Assembly (NCBI RefSeq): GCF_017168145.1
Contig: NZ_JADQTL010000010.1
Span: 124,001 to 188,000, forward strand
Reading direction: 5' to 3'
Source: Anaerovorax sp. IOR16
GTDB taxonomy: Bacteria; Bacillota; Clostridia; Peptostreptococcales; Anaerovoracaceae
Length of the DNA: 64,000 nt
In this document: positions 1-9,063 of the stretch, piece after piece
How the letters are laid out: each line of letters begins with the position of its first letter
Position numbering within the stretch: the first letter of the stretch is position 1
The notes under the pieces: generated by a model
The model's database searches: none
What the model was told of the DNA's origin: nothing
Seen by the model: only the letters and a program-made list of their open reading frames with translations
Program-made: the position numbers and the translations under genes

Positions 1-106
1 GTTAATATTTAAAATTTTCAATAATTTATTTAAACTTTAAAAATATTTAATAATTTAAATAAATTTTGGAAGGGCAAGAATGATTAAACAAATATTTTTA
101 CATAAT
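1..106. other. AT-rich intergenic stretch at the window edge
   Basis: Very AT-rich sequence beyond the ribosomal operon terminator. I see no reading frame, promoter or repeat in it that I can support. Confidence 0.5.
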
Positions 107-136
107 AAAAAAAGCCTGAAGGAAATCCTTCAGGCT
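107..136 (-). terminator. Intrinsic terminator of the S10-spc-alpha operon
   Basis: Perfect 11-bp arms (AGCCTGAAGGA and TCCTTCAGGCT) are followed on the minus strand by a run of seven T. It lies 25 bp after the rplQ stop and closes the whole ribosomal string. Confidence 0.93.
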
Positions 137-160
137 CTGTATTTGATTCACAAAATCAGC

Positions 161-502
161 TTATACTAATTCTAAAAATACCAATTCGGCACAGTCCCCT
201 CTTCTAGGTCCTAGCTTTAGAATTCTGGTATAGCCACCGTTACGTTCTGCATATTTTGGTGCAATTTCATCAAACAGCTTTGTTACTACATCTTCATCAA
301 AGACATAAGCAAGTACCTGTCTTCTTGCATGCAAATCTCCACGCTTTGCCAATGTGATCATCTTTTCTGCTTCTCTTCTCGCTTCTTTTGCTCTTGTATC
401 AGTCGTTGTAATACGACCTTCTCTCAGAAGATCGGTTACAAGGTTTCTCAACATAAGCTTTCTATGAGCAGTCGGTCTGCCTAATTTTCTATAACCTGGC
501 AT
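161..502 (-). CDS. rplQ: 50S ribosomal protein L17
   Basis: L17 is a large-subunit protein near the peptide exit side of the ribosome. The 113-residue product has the usual bacterial length and the family N-terminus MPGYRKLGR...HRKLMLRNL, with the conserved GGYTRILKL segment near the C-terminus. The start is fixed by AAGGAGG nine bases upstream. It begins 20 bp after rpoA and is the last gene of the S10-spc-alpha string, followed by a strong terminator. No promoter of its own is visible, so it should be made from the long operon transcript. Nothing is odd about it. Confidence 0.97.
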   Translation of the reverse strand: MPGYRKLGRPTAHRKLMLRNLVTDLLREGRITTTDTRAKEARREAEKMITLAKRGDLHARRQVLAYVFDEDVVTKLFDEIAPKYAERNGGYTRILKLGPRRGDCAELVFLELV

Positions 503-522
503 AATTCATCCTCCTTCCGCAA

Positions 523-1470
523 TTATTCTTCGCTCGGCTTTAATCCAAGGCCTAATTCTTCTAACTTGTGCTTTACCTCATCCAAAGATTTCTTACCAAG
601 GTTTCTAACCTTCATCATATCATCTTCCGTTCTATGAGTCAGCTCTTCTACAGTATTAATTGCCGCACGTTTTAAACAATTGAAAGAACGAACGGAAAGT
701 TCAAGCTCTTCAATAGTCATCTCTAAAGCTTTTTCTTTCTGATCTTCTTCTTTTTCAACCATGATTTCAACCGAATCCATGCTATCTGTTAAGTCAATAA
801 ATAATTTCAAATGCTCTTGCATAATCTTTGCACCAATAGAGACGCCTTCATCAGGGGCAATGCTACCATCAGTCCAAACCTCTAAAATCAGTCTATCATA
901 ATCTGTTACCTGACCAACTCTAGTATTCTCAACCATAAAATTGACTTTACGAACCGGTGTATAAATGGAATCCACCGGAATCACCGCAATCGGAGTAGAT
1001 TCTGTTTTATTCTGATCTGCAGGTACATAACCTCTTCCTTTTGCAATGTTAATTTCCATTACTAAAGTCGCATTTTCCTCCAAGGTTGCTATATGCAGAT
1101 CCGGATTGAAGATATCCAAATCACTGTCAGCAATGATATCTGCTGCAGTTACCACTTTCGGCCCAACTGCATTGATGATTACTCTTTTTGTACTTTCATT
1201 GTTTAAGCGAACAGCGAGTTTCTTTAAATTAAGAATAATCTCGGTAACGTCCTCTTTTACACCCGGAATGGTTGAAAATTCATGAAGAATGCCATCAATT
1301 TTTACAGATGTTACAGCGGCTCCAGGAAGTGAAGAAAGTAGAATTCTTCGCAAGCTGTTACCTAATGTTGTACCATATCCTCTCTCCAGAGGTTCAACTA
1401 CAAACTTACCATAGCTCATATCCTCATCCGAATAGATACACTCGATTGTTGGCTTTTCAATTTCGATCAC
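523..1470 (-). CDS. rpoA: DNA-directed RNA polymerase subunit alpha
   Basis: Alpha dimerises to start RNA polymerase assembly, and its C-terminal domain contacts UP elements and activators. The 315-residue product shows both parts: an N-terminal domain with [19 protein letters not shown] (about residues 32-51), and an acidic, Lys-rich linker around 230-245. A helix-hairpin-helix C-terminal domain follows ([26 protein letters not shown]). The start codon is GTG, placed behind AAAGGAGGG. It follows rpsD after a 91-bp spacer that holds an unusual GC-rich palindrome, annotated separately, and leads directly into rplQ. Confidence 0.98.
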   Translation of the reverse strand: MIEIEKPTIECIYSDEDMSYGKFVVEPLERGYGTTLGNSLRRILLSSLPGAAVTSVKIDGILHEFSTIPGVKEDVTEIILNLKKLAVRLNNESTKRVIINAVGPKVVTAADIIADSDLDIFNPDLHIATLEENATLVMEINIAKGRGYVPADQNKTESTPIAVIPVDSIYTPVRKVNFMVENTRVGQVTDYDRLILEVWTDGSIAPDEGVSIGAKIMQEHLKLFIDLTDSMDSVEIMVEKEEDQKEKALEMTIEELELSVRSFNCLKRAAINTVEELTHRTEDDMMKVRNLGKKSLDEVKHKLEELGLGLKPSEE

Positions 1471-1500
1471 TCAAAATCCCTCCTTTTTTAATCGAATTAA

Positions 1501-1540
1501 CTGGAGGAATTCCCACTCGGCCTAGGCCGCGGAATTCCCG
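1501..1540 (-). promoter_or_regulatory. GC-rich nested palindrome in the rpsD-rpoA spacer
   Basis: Two copies of GGAATTCC (1506-1513 and 1531-1538) flank a perfect 12-bp palindrome CGGCCTAGGCCG (1518-1529). In RNA this folds into an 8-bp outer stem, an internal loop and a 6-bp inner stem. No T-run follows, so it does not look like a terminator. It is much richer in G+C than its surroundings. S4 represses its own operon in other bacteria, so an S4-binding or RNA-processing site between rpsD and rpoA is possible. That role is inference. Confidence 0.6.
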
Positions 1541-1561
1541 TATGGGACCATCTTACGTGGC

Positions 1562-2182
1562 TTACTTTGAGTACAATTCGACGATGAGATGTTCTGCGAT
1601 CGGTGTATCGATGTCTTCTCTTCTTGGCATTGCAAGAATTTTACCTTCAAGCTTATCTGGCTCAACCGTAATCCAGTTTGGAGTGCTGATAGACATTTCT
1701 CTAATTTCTTTAAACTTAGGAGAAGAAGCACTCTTTTCCTTTACTTTAATTACGTCACCCGGTTTTACTTCAAGGGAAGGAATGTTTGCTTTCTTTCCAT
1801 TAATCGTAAAATGTCCGTGTCTCACGAGTTGTCTTGCTTCTTTTCTTGAAGAAGCAAATCCCATTCTATATACTGCATTGTCAAATCTTGTTTCTAACAT
1901 GATTAACAAGTTTTCACCGGCAATACCCTTTTTCTTTTCTGCTTTATCAAAATAATTTCTAAACTGAGTTTCCAGTATACCATAGAAACGCTTTGCTTTT
2001 TGCTTTTCTCTTAGCTGTAGACCATAATCAGAAATCTTCTTTCTGCTCTGACCATGCTGTCCCGGAGCGTAGCTTCTCTTATCAATAGCACATTTGCTGC
2101 TATAGCATCTTTCGCCCTTTAAGAACATCTTTTGGCCTTCTCTTCTGCATAATCTACAAGCAGGACCTATATATCTAGCCAT
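1562..2182 (-). CDS. rpsD: 30S ribosomal protein S4
   Basis: S4 is a primary 16S rRNA-binding protein that nucleates 30S assembly and is a known autoregulator of its operon in several bacteria. The 206-residue product carries the Cys-containing N-terminus [18 protein letters not shown], with Cys pairs that suggest a zinc-binding form. It also has the S4 RNA-binding domain with [10 protein letters not shown]-like sequence (here [20 protein letters not shown]) and [12 protein letters not shown]. It lies 21 bp after rpsK in the alpha operon. The spacer after it contains the palindrome at 1501-1540. Confidence 0.97.
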   Translation of the reverse strand: MARYIGPACRLCRREGQKMFLKGERCYSSKCAIDKRSYAPGQHGQSRKKISDYGLQLREKQKAKRFYGILETQFRNYFDKAEKKKGIAGENLLIMLETRFDNAVYRMGFASSRKEARQLVRHGHFTINGKKANIPSLEVKPGDVIKVKEKSASSPKFKEIREMSISTPNWITVEPDKLEGKILAMPRREDIDTPIAEHLIVELYSK

Positions 2183-2203
2183 ATTAACTACACCTCCCTT
2201 TCA

Positions 2204-2602
2204 CTAAACTCTTCTTCTCTTTGGTGGTCTGCATCCGTTGTGTGGAATTGGAGTAATATCTTTAATCATATTAATCTCAAGACCTGCAGTCTGTAATGCT
2301 CTGATTGCAGCTTCACGTCCGGAACCAGGTCCCTTTACGTATACTTCTACGGTCTTAAGTCCATGTTCCATAGCGCCTTTTGCAGCTTCTTCTGCCGCCA
2401 TTTGTGCTGCGAATGGTGTAGATTTTCTAGAACCCTTAAATCCTAAAGAACCAGCACTGGACCAAGACAATGCATTACCGCTTAAATCGGTAAGAGTTAC
2501 AAGAGTGTTATTGAAGGTCGATTGGATATGAGCTTGACCGCGTTCAATATTTTTACGTTCTCTTCTCTTTTTACGAACCGTCTTTTTTATTGCTTTTGCC
2601 AT
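2204..2602 (-). CDS. rpsK: 30S ribosomal protein S11
   Basis: S11 lies on the platform of the 30S subunit and helps shape the mRNA exit site. The 132-residue product has a basic N-terminus and the conserved segments [30 protein letters not shown] and the C-terminal [13 protein letters not shown]. The length is normal for Firmicutes. It is followed closely by rpsD and preceded by rpsM, the standard alpha-operon order, with a clear GGAGG site before its ATG. Nothing is unusual. Confidence 0.97.
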   Translation of the reverse strand: MAKAIKKTVRKKRRERKNIERGQAHIQSTFNNTLVTLTDLSGNALSWSSAGSLGFKGSRKSTPFAAQMAAEEAAKGAMEHGLKTVEVYVKGPGSGREAAIRALQTAGLEINMIKDITPIPHNGCRPPKRRRV

Positions 2603-2617
2603 TTTAATCTCCCCTCC

Positions 2618-2989
2618 TTACTTCTTCTTCTTTCTACCAACTGTCTTCTTAGGACCCTTACGAGTTCTTGCGTTGGTCTTTGTCTTCTGTCCGCGAACAG
2701 GAAGACCTCTTCTATGTCTGATTCCTCTATAGCAACCAATTTCCATCAATCTCTTAATGTTTAAGGAAACTTCTCTACGAAGGTCTCCTTCTACGTTGTA
2801 TTCGCTATCAATGATTTTTCTGATTGCACCTACCTCGTCCTCAGACAAGTCTTTAATTCTGGTATCTGGGTTGATTCCAGCTTCTTCTAAAATTTTAGCA
2901 GAAGTTTTTCTACCGATACCATATATATAGGTGAGTCCAATTTCTACTCTTTTGTCTCTTGGTAAATCGACACCGGCTATACGAGCCAT
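2618..2989 (-). CDS. rpsM: 30S ribosomal protein S13
   Basis: S13 sits in the head of the 30S subunit and forms intersubunit bridges with L5. The 123-residue product begins [21 protein letters not shown] and has the [16 protein letters not shown] helix-turn segment. It ends in the basic tail [18 protein letters not shown], all typical of the family. Its ATG follows AGGAGGTG. It is separated from the upstream rpmJ by an unusually long 180-bp spacer with hairpins, annotated below. Confidence 0.97.
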   Translation of the reverse strand: MARIAGVDLPRDKRVEIGLTYIYGIGRKTSAKILEEAGINPDTRIKDLSEDEVGAIRKIIDSEYNVEGDLRREVSLNIKRLMEIGCYRGIRHRRGLPVRGQKTKTNARTRKGPKKTVGRKKKK

Positions 2990-3169
2990 CCTTACACCTC
3001 CTATTTTTTCCTTTTTTTGTCCTTTCCATACAGGACTTTATGGAAAACAATTTACTAGTCTCCAATTGCTTCTATTTGAATGCCCTTAAGTTGTTTCGTT
3101 GCCTCCCGGCAAGAAAACACAGCCGCTCCCTAGGGTACATCCTTCTGATTTTGTGACGATTGTCGTTTA
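2990..3169 (-). other. Structured 180-bp spacer between rpmJ and rpsM
   Basis: Neighbouring ribosomal genes are 2-30 bp apart, but this spacer is 180 bp and has no reading frame I can support. It contains a perfect 8-bp hairpin (TTTCCATA at 3023-3030 with TATGGAAA at 3039-3046), just before the rpsM ribosome site. A second short hairpin, TTGCC/GGCAA, is at 3099-3112. It may hold a regulatory leader for the alpha-operon part; function unknown. Confidence 0.4.
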
Positions 3170-3522
<353 letters not shown>

Positions 3523-3607
3523 ATATGGCGCACCTCCTCCTTTACCCGGTTCTACTTATTTAACAATACCGATTCATTCATTTGCAATAGATTTTACTTA
3601 GCTGCTT

Positions 3608-4354
3608 TTATAAAGTCAGCAGTTCAGGTTCATCTTCCGTAATCACAACCGTATTCTCATAATGAGCGGAAAGCTTTCCATCACAGGTCTTTACTGTCCA
3701 ATTGTCCAGCATTACATCTACCTCATAGCTTCCTTGGTTAATCATTGGCTCAATTGCAAGTACCATTCCCGGAACAAGCTTTGGACCTCTACCGGGCTTT
3801 CCGTAATTCGGAATCTGAGGATCCTCATGCATCGATCTTCCAATGCCATGTCCAACGTAATCTCTTATGGCAGAAAATCCAGCGGCTTCAACAGTTACCT
3901 GAATGGCATGAGATACATCTGATAGACGAAATCCTGGCTTGCAGAATTTTAAGCCTTCAAAAAAACTCTGTTCTGTTACTGTGATTAAGCGTTGTGCTTC
4001 TTCAGAAATTTTTCCTACACCATAAGTTCTTGCAGCATCGCTGTAATACTTATGGTGTATGGTTCCTAAATCAACACTGACAATATCTCCGTCTATCAGC
4101 TTCCGTTTCTTTGTCGGAATGCCATGAACAACTTCGTCGTTTACCGATATGCAAGCACACGCAGGGAATCCACCGTAACCTTTAAATGCAGGAATCATAT
4201 TATTTTTTAAAATGGTTTCCTCCACATAATCATCGATGTCCTTTGTACTCATTCCCGGCACAATGATGCTCGGGAGTTCTTTCAGCATGGCCTTTGTCAC
4301 AGTAGCCGCTTCTCTCATAATATCAATTTCTTCTTGTGATTTCAGAATAATCAT
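3608..4354 (-). CDS. map: Type I methionine aminopeptidase
   Basis: The enzyme removes the initiator methionine from nascent proteins, using two metal ions. The 248-residue product is the short bacterial type without an N-terminal zinc-finger extension. The five metal ligands are recognisable: D in VSVDLGT, D in YYSDAART, H in GHGIGRSMHEDPQIPN, E in LAIEPM and E in HYENTVVIT. The start lies one base after the adk stop, so the two are translationally linked. It is part of the spc-alpha junction, as in other Firmicutes. Confidence 0.96.
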   Translation of the reverse strand: MIILKSQEEIDIMREAATVTKAMLKELPSIIVPGMSTKDIDDYVEETILKNNMIPAFKGYGGFPACACISVNDEVVHGIPTKKRKLIDGDIVSVDLGTIHHKYYSDAARTYGVGKISEEAQRLITVTEQSFFEGLKFCKPGFRLSDVSHAIQVTVEAAGFSAIRDYVGHGIGRSMHEDPQIPNYGKPGRGPKLVPGMVLAIEPMINQGSYEVDVMLDNWTVKTCDGKLSAHYENTVVITEDEPELLTL

Positions 4355-4355
4355 T

Positions 4356-5000
4356 CTATGCTCCTAAAACCTCCACAATTTCGCTAAAGACTTTGTCTAA
4401 AGCGCCAGCTCCATTAATATGAGCAATGTTTCCGGCTTTTTCATAATAATCAATCAGTGGACTCGTTTGCTCAAGATAAACTTGAAGACGATTGCTTACT
4501 GTCTCCAATGTATCGTCCGCTCTCTGGTAAATCTCTCCACCGCAAACATCGCATATACCTTCCTTTTTCGGAGGCATATTTTTTACGTGATAAGTTGCAC
4601 CACAGTTTTTGCAAACTCTTCTACCAATCATTCGGTCAATCAATATATCTTTTTCTACATCAATGTCCAAAACCTTATCGATTGCCGAATTTTTTTCTTT
4701 TAAATAAACATCAAATTTTTCTGCCTGATAAACGGTTCTTGGAAAACCATCCAATAAAAATCCGCCCTTGCAGTCATCTTCTGTCAAGCGATCCTCTACT
4801 AATTCAATCACTAAATCATCCGGAACAAGCTCTCCCTTAGACATATACTCTTGCGCTTTTTTGCCAAGAGGTGTTCCTTCTTTTACATTCTTTCGAAAAA
4901 TATCACCAGTAGAGATATGAGGAATATTATATTTCTCAGCAATTTTGGTTGCTTGTGTACCTTTGCCGGCACCCGGAGGGCCTAACAAAACTAAATTCAT
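4356..5000 (-). CDS. adk: Adenylate kinase (zinc-lid form)
   Basis: Adenylate kinase interconverts ATP + AMP and 2 ADP in the cytoplasm. The 214-residue product has the P-loop GPPGAGKGTQA at residues 7-17 and the AMP-site STGDIFR. The DGFPRT motif follows, and a LID domain carries two CxxC pairs (CKNCG and CDVCGG) that bind structural zinc, as in Gram-positive species. It lies between secY and map in the standard order. The GxPGxGKGT loop and the lid are intact, so it should be active. Confidence 0.97.
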   Translation of the reverse strand: MNLVLLGPPGAGKGTQATKIAEKYNIPHISTGDIFRKNVKEGTPLGKKAQEYMSKGELVPDDLVIELVEDRLTEDDCKGGFLLDGFPRTVYQAEKFDVYLKEKNSAIDKVLDIDVEKDILIDRMIGRRVCKNCGATYHVKNMPPKKEGICDVCGGEIYQRADDTLETVSNRLQVYLEQTSPLIDYYEKAGNIAHINGAGALDKVFSEIVEVLGA

Positions 5001-5016
5001 TTTTTTTATCCTCCAA

Positions 5017-6303
5017 TTATTTCAAGAAGCCTTGGTAGTTTCTCATTACCATTTGCGATTCCAGCTGCTTCATCGTGTCAAGTGCAACACCGACTGCAAT
5101 CAGAAGGGAGGTTCCACCGAAACCAATCTGCAAATGTGTAAACTGTTGCAGAAGGGTTGGCATGATGGCAATGGCAGCTAAGAATACTGCTCCTACAAAA
5201 GTAATTCTTGTCATAACTTTGTTTAAATAATCAACGGTTGGTCTTCCCGGACGAATTCCAGGAATAAAACCGCCATTTGCTTTCATATTATCAGCTACTT
5301 CCATCGGATTAAATGTAACTGCCGTATAGAAATACGTAAAGAAGATAATTAACAGTACATCCAATGCTGCATACAGCCATATACCGGGTGCTGGAGCTGC
5401 TGGAGATAACCATGCATGCACAAAATTAGCAAATCCCGTATTTGGCCAGAAATAAGTTAAGGTCAATGGGAACTGTAACAAGGAAATCGCAAAGATAACC
5501 GGAATTACACCTGCCTGATTTACCTTCATTGGAATGTGTGTGCTTTGTCCGCCATACATCTTTCTTCCAACCACTCTCTTTGCATACTGAACAGGAATTT
5601 TTCTCTGTCCCTGTTGTATAAGGACAATACCTACGACTACAACAAATGCAAACAGGATAAAAAGAATAACGGAAAGCCAAGATACATCACCAGCTTGAAG
5701 CTTCGTCCAAGTCTGAGCAATACCACCAGGCATTCTGGATACAATACCGGCAAAGATAATCAAAGAGATACCGTTTCCGATTCCTTTTTCATTAATCTGT
5801 TCACCGAGCCACATAAGGAATGCCGTACCAGCTGATAACGTCATAACAATGACTATTACAGAAAAAATATCTGTGCTAACCAATGCGCGACGGAATAAGC
5901 CAACTGTCAATCCAACTGCTTGAACCAAAGCCAAAACCACTGTTAAATATCTTGTATATTGTGCTATTTTTTTCTTACCTTCGGTACCCTCCTTTGCAAT
6001 TTCCTCAAGACGAGGGATTGCAATGGTGAGTAACTGAAGAATAATCGATGCCGTAATGTACGGCGTGATGCTGAGAGCAAAAATGGTGAAGTTACTAAAC
6101 GCACCGCCAGAAAACAAGTCAAACAATCCAAATAGGCCCGCATCATTTGAGTTAAATAACTGTGACAACGTAGCTCTGTTAATACCCGGTACCGGAATGT
6201 TCGATCCCAAGCGGAAAACAACCATCATAAATACTGTAAACATAATTTTATTACGAATATCTGAAATTTTCCACGCTTGAGCCATTGTTTTAATCATGCT
6301 CAT
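5017..6303 (-). CDS. secY: Preprotein translocase channel subunit SecY
   Basis: SecY forms the protein-conducting channel of the Sec translocon with SecE, whose gene is at 48987-49208. The 428-residue product has ten predicted membrane segments and the conserved plug region RLGSNIPVPGIN. Other family segments are GGAFSNFTIFALSITPYI, the cytosolic loop GIGNGISL, and FNPMEVADNMKANGGFIPGIRPG. AGGTGA precedes the ATG. It starts two bases from the rplO stop and is followed by adk, the usual spc-operon order. Confidence 0.97.
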   Translation of the reverse strand: MSMIKTMAQAWKISDIRNKIMFTVFMMVVFRLGSNIPVPGINRATLSQLFNSNDAGLFGLFDLFSGGAFSNFTIFALSITPYITASIILQLLTIAIPRLEEIAKEGTEGKKKIAQYTRYLTVVLALVQAVGLTVGLFRRALVSTDIFSVIVIVMTLSAGTAFLMWLGEQINEKGIGNGISLIIFAGIVSRMPGGIAQTWTKLQAGDVSWLSVILFILFAFVVVVGIVLIQQGQRKIPVQYAKRVVGRKMYGGQSTHIPMKVNQAGVIPVIFAISLLQFPLTLTYFWPNTGFANFVHAWLSPAAPAPGIWLYAALDVLLIIFFTYFYTAVTFNPMEVADNMKANGGFIPGIRPGRPTVDYLNKVMTRITFVGAVFLAAIAIMPTLLQQFTHLQIGFGGTSLLIAVGVALDTMKQLESQMVMRNYQGFLK

Positions 6304-6304
6304 A

Positions 6305-6745
6305 TTAGATCACCTCTGCCTTTCCTCCGGCAGACTCGATTTTTTCAATTGCTGTTTTACTAAATTTCTGAGCCTTTACGGTTACGTTCTTCTCGAGTGT
6401 TCCATTTCCTAGAATTTTAATACCGTCAACAACCTGCTTCGCAAGTCCTTTTTCCATTAGTAGCTCAGGTGTAACCACGGTTCCATTTTCAAATACGTTT
6501 AATGCTTCGACATTAACACCAACGTATTCTTTTCTCCAGATGTTTGTAAAACCTCTCTTCGGGATTCTACGATACAATGGCATCTGTCCGCCTTCAAAAC
6601 CAAGTCGAACGCCGCCGCCACTTCTAGAATTTTGACCGTTCATACCTCTACCGGCAGTTTTACCCTGACCAGTAGCAGTACCTCTACCTTTTCTCTTCGG
6701 CTTTTTGGTTGACCCTTCAGCCGCTCTTAATTCATGTAGTTTCAT
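6305..6745 (-). CDS. rplO: 50S ribosomal protein L15
   Basis: L15 is an assembly protein of the large subunit with a long, Gly/Arg-rich N-terminal arm that penetrates 23S rRNA. The 146-residue product begins [20 protein letters not shown] and contains [20 protein letters not shown] and the signature [18 protein letters not shown]. An ATG two codons upstream is only about three bases from GGGGGT, so the second ATG, eight bases away, is the better start. It lies between rpmD and secY. Confidence 0.95.
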   Translation of the reverse strand: MKLHELRAAEGSTKKPKRKGRGTATGQGKTAGRGMNGQNSRSGGGVRLGFEGGQMPLYRRIPKRGFTNIWRKEYVGVNVEALNVFENGTVVTPELLMEKGLAKQVVDGIKILGNGTLEKNVTVKAQKFSKTAIEKIESAGGKAEVI

Positions 6746-6763
6746 TCTCATACACCCCCATTC

Positions 6764-6943
6764 TTAGTCTTCTACTTTTAAAAGATGTGATACTTTTGCT
6801 ACAGCTCCGCGCGTTTGCGGTGTATCTGGGAGCTCAACTGTATGTCGAATTTTTCTTAGTCCTAACGCTTCTACCACTTTTCTCTGAGCAGGGGAAGCGC
6901 CGATTACACTTTTAATCAGTGTGATTTTCACTGTCTTAGCCAT
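6764..6943 (-). CDS. rpmD: 50S ribosomal protein L30
   Basis: This 59-residue protein, MAKTVKITLIKSVIGA... ending HLLKVED, matches the bacterial short L30. The SxIGxxxxQRKVVEALGLRKI segment binds 23S rRNA, and TVELPDTPQTRGAVAKVSHLL is the usual C-terminal half. A GGAGG site lies before the ATG. It sits between rpsE and rplO as expected. It is short and easy to miss, but the match over its whole length is clear. Confidence 0.95.
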   Translation of the reverse strand: MAKTVKITLIKSVIGASPAQRKVVEALGLRKIRHTVELPDTPQTRGAVAKVSHLLKVED

Positions 6944-6957
6944 TTTGCGTTTCCTCC

Positions 6958-7461
6958 TTATCCTAAGATTTCTTCCTTAGTTTTCCCTCTTAGTCTGCAT
7001 ACTTGATCAAGTGTTTTCAGGTTTCTTAGTCCTTCAACTGTCGCGTAAGCCATATTTCCATTGTTATTAGAACCAATCGATTTCGCTCTTACATCTTTCA
7101 GTCCAGCATGTTCCAATACGGTACGAACGGAACCACCCGCGATTACTCCAGTACCCTGTGCAGCAGGCATAATCAATACTCTTCCTGCTCCAAATACACC
7201 TAAAGATCTATGTGGTATCGTTGTTCCAACCATTGGAACTAATATTAAATTCTTTTTAGCATCTTCGATTGCTTTTCTTACTGCTTCAGGAATTTCCTGA
7301 GCTTTTCCAAGGCCGCAACCTACATGACCTTCACCGTCACCGATTACTACAGTTACGCTGAATCTGAAGTTCTTACCGCCTTTAACAACCTTCGCAACTC
7401 TTCTGATGTTTACGATCGATTCTTTTAAGTCAAGCTTGGATGCATCAATCATATTTCGCAT
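6958..7461 (-). CDS. rpsE: 30S ribosomal protein S5
   Basis: S5 forms part of the mRNA entry tunnel and affects translational accuracy. The 167-residue product starts [19 protein letters not shown]. The double-stranded-RNA-binding-like N-terminal domain contains [16 protein letters not shown] and [18 protein letters not shown]. The C-terminal domain has [18 protein letters not shown] place the start at 7461 behind AGGAGGAGG. A longer frame to 7506 would overlap rplR and adds a non-conserved leader. The spectinomycin loop (VVKGGKNF) looks wild type. Confidence 0.95.
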   Translation of the reverse strand: MRNMIDASKLDLKESIVNIRRVAKVVKGGKNFRFSVTVVIGDGEGHVGCGLGKAQEIPEAVRKAIEDAKKNLILVPMVGTTIPHRSLGVFGAGRVLIMPAAQGTGVIAGGSVRTVLEHAGLKDVRAKSIGSNNNGNMAYATVEGLRNLKTLDQVCRLRGKTKEEILG

Positions 7462-7477
7462 TCTGTTCCTCCTCCTG

Positions 7478-7846
7478 TTAGAATTTGAGTCCAGCTTCAC
7501 GAGCACCGTCAGCTAATTCTTTCACTCTCCCGTGATATAAGAATCCACCTCTGTCGAAGCATACTGTTTCGATACCCTTCTCTAAAGCTCTCTTTGCAAT
7601 TGCAGCGCCTACTAGCTTTGCAGCTTCTTTGTTCCCACCATAAGCAGCCTGTGCTTTGATGTCATTATCCAAAGAAGAAGCAGCAACTAAAGTCTTTCCA
7701 GCAACATCATCAATGATTTGTACGGAAATGTTCTTTATGCTTCTATAAACGCACATTCTTGGTCTTTCAGGAGTTCCAGATACATCTTTTCTAACTCTGG
7801 CATGTCTTGCCAGACGTCTATCATTTCTACTATCTTTCTTTGCCAT
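7478..7846 (-). CDS. rplR: 50S ribosomal protein L18
   Basis: L18 binds 5S rRNA together with L5 and L25 in the central protuberance. The 122-residue product has the basic N-terminus [22 protein letters not shown], then [15 protein letters not shown]. The C-terminal signature is [28 protein letters not shown], complete to the last residue. It lies in the standard rplF-rplR-rpsE order, 16 bp from each neighbour. Nothing is unusual. Confidence 0.97.
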   Translation of the reverse strand: MAKKDSRNDRRLARHARVRKDVSGTPERPRMCVYRSIKNISVQIIDDVAGKTLVAASSLDNDIKAQAAYGGNKEAAKLVGAAIAKRALEKGIETVCFDRGGFLYHGRVKELADGAREAGLKF

Positions 7847-7862
7847 TTCTATTCACTCCTTC

Positions 7863-8410
7863 CTACTTTTTCTTAGCGCCGGCCTTGCCTTCTTTTCTAC
7901 GAACTACTTCATCAATGTAACGAACGCCCTTGCCCTTATAAGGTTCTGGCTTTCTCCACTTACGAATGTTTGCTGCGTAGTTTCCAACAAGTGCCTTGCT
8001 GATGCCTTTTACCGTAACTTCCGTAGGAGAGGTAACCTCCGTCTGGATTTCATCTGGATCCGGCATTTCGATTGGATGTGAATATCCTAAATTAAGAACA
8101 AGTACTTTACCTTTTTCTCAGCCTTGTAACCAACACCAATCAATTGAAGTTTCTTTTCAAATCCGTTGGTTACACCGACAATCATGTTCTGAATTAATGT
8201 TCTGGAAAGTCCGTGTGCGGATCTTGCTTCCTTAACATCATTGTCTCTCGTTACGGTCAACACACCGTCATTCATTTCTACTTTTATTAAATTGCTAATC
8301 TGCTCCTGCAGCTCTCCCTTTGGTCCTTTTACAGTAACAAGATTGCTGTCACTGACTTTTACTTCGACACCAGCAGGAATCGTTACAGGGAGCTTGCCTA
8401 TTCTTGACAT
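7863..8410 (-). CDS. rplF: 50S ribosomal protein L6, interrupted by a frameshift
   Basis: L6 binds 23S rRNA next to the sarcin-ricin loop and is needed for a fully active 50S subunit. The N-terminal half (8410 downward, [15 protein letters not shown]...GVGYKAEKK) runs into an early TAG at 8087, after about 107 residues. The C-terminal half ([16 protein letters not shown]...[21 protein letters not shown]) is intact in another frame and ends at 7863. The frames meet at a five-base A-run (T-run 8112-8116 on the plus strand). One extra A would give the expected [17 protein letters not shown] and a normal 182-residue protein. The likeliest cause is a homopolymer sequencing or assembly error; a real mutation or recoding is possible. 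Confidence 0.95.
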
Positions 8411-8438
8411 TTGCTATACCTCCTAATTCCTTCTCTTG

Positions 8439-8837
8439 TTACCAAACGTAGCAAATTACTTCGCCGCCGACACCAAGTTCTCTAGCTTCCTTGTCGCTGA
8501 TCAATCCCTTAGATGTAGAGATGATTGCAATTCCTAAGCCACCAAGTACCTTAGGCACCTCGCCGCTTTTTGCATATACTTTTAGTCCCGGTTTGGAGAT
8601 CTTTTTGATTCCACTAATTACTCTTTCTTTGTCAGTACCGTATTTCATTTGAACTCTAATTACGTCCTGAACTTCGTTCTCTATTACATCGTACCCTTTA
8701 ATATAACCTTGTTCGATTAAAATTCCTGCAATCGCTTTTTTCATCTTAGAAGCAGGAATATCAACGGTAGCGTGTCCTACAGTATTGGCATTTCTGATTC
8801 TTGTAAGCATATCTGCTATAGGATCTGTCATGGTCAT
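8439..8837 (-). CDS. rpsH: 30S ribosomal protein S8
   Basis: S8 binds the central domain of 16S rRNA and is the known feedback repressor of the spc operon in E. coli. The 132-residue product has the N-terminus [18 protein letters not shown], typical of Firmicutes. The C-terminal rRNA-binding segment [33 protein letters not shown] is complete. AAGGAGG lies about ten bases before the ATG. It follows rpsN and precedes rplF, as usual. Confidence 0.97.
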   Translation of the reverse strand: MTMTDPIADMLTRIRNANTVGHATVDIPASKMKKAIAGILIEQGYIKGYDVIENEVQDVIRVQMKYGTDKERVISGIKKISKPGLKVYAKSGEVPKVLGGLGIAIISTSKGLISDKEARELGVGGEVICYVW

Positions 8838-8865
8838 AGTTCAAGTGCCTCCTTCCTTTTTAATA

Positions 8866-9051
8866 CTACCAGCTGGCTTTTCTTACGCCAGGAATTTCTC
8901 CTTTATAAGCCAATTCTCTGAAACAGATACGGCAGATACCGTATTTTCTCAAGTATGCATGCGGTCTTCCACAGATTCTGCATCTAGTGTATTCCTGTGT
9001 GCGATACTTTGCTTTTCTCTGTTGCTTTACTTTGAGAGATGTCTTTGCCAT
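8866..9051 (-). CDS. rpsN: 30S ribosomal protein S14, type Z (zinc)
   Basis: S14 is a head protein of the 30S subunit. The 61-residue length, with the four ligands CRICG and CRICF separated by a short loop, marks the zinc-dependent form. That form is the ancestral one in Gram-positive bacteria, as against the about 100-residue zinc-free form. The tail [18 protein letters not shown]-like end is conserved. Located between rplE and rpsH. No second, zinc-free copy is in this window. Confidence 0.97.
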   Translation of the reverse strand: MAKTSLKVKQQRKAKYRTQEYTRCRICGRPHAYLRKYGICRICFRELAYKGEIPGVRKASW

Positions 9052-9063
9052 AATTCCCTCCTA

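Noticed and set aside
1272-1955. A 227-codon plus-strand frame across the rpoA-rpsD region
   Set aside because: It lies antisense to two clear genes and the rpsD-rpoA spacer, without family match or ribosome site.
8100-8130. Programmed minus-one frameshift in rplF as the preferred explanation
   Set aside because: The heptamer G-AAA-AAG is poor, no stimulatory structure is evident, and L6 recoding is not known to me. A read error is more likely.
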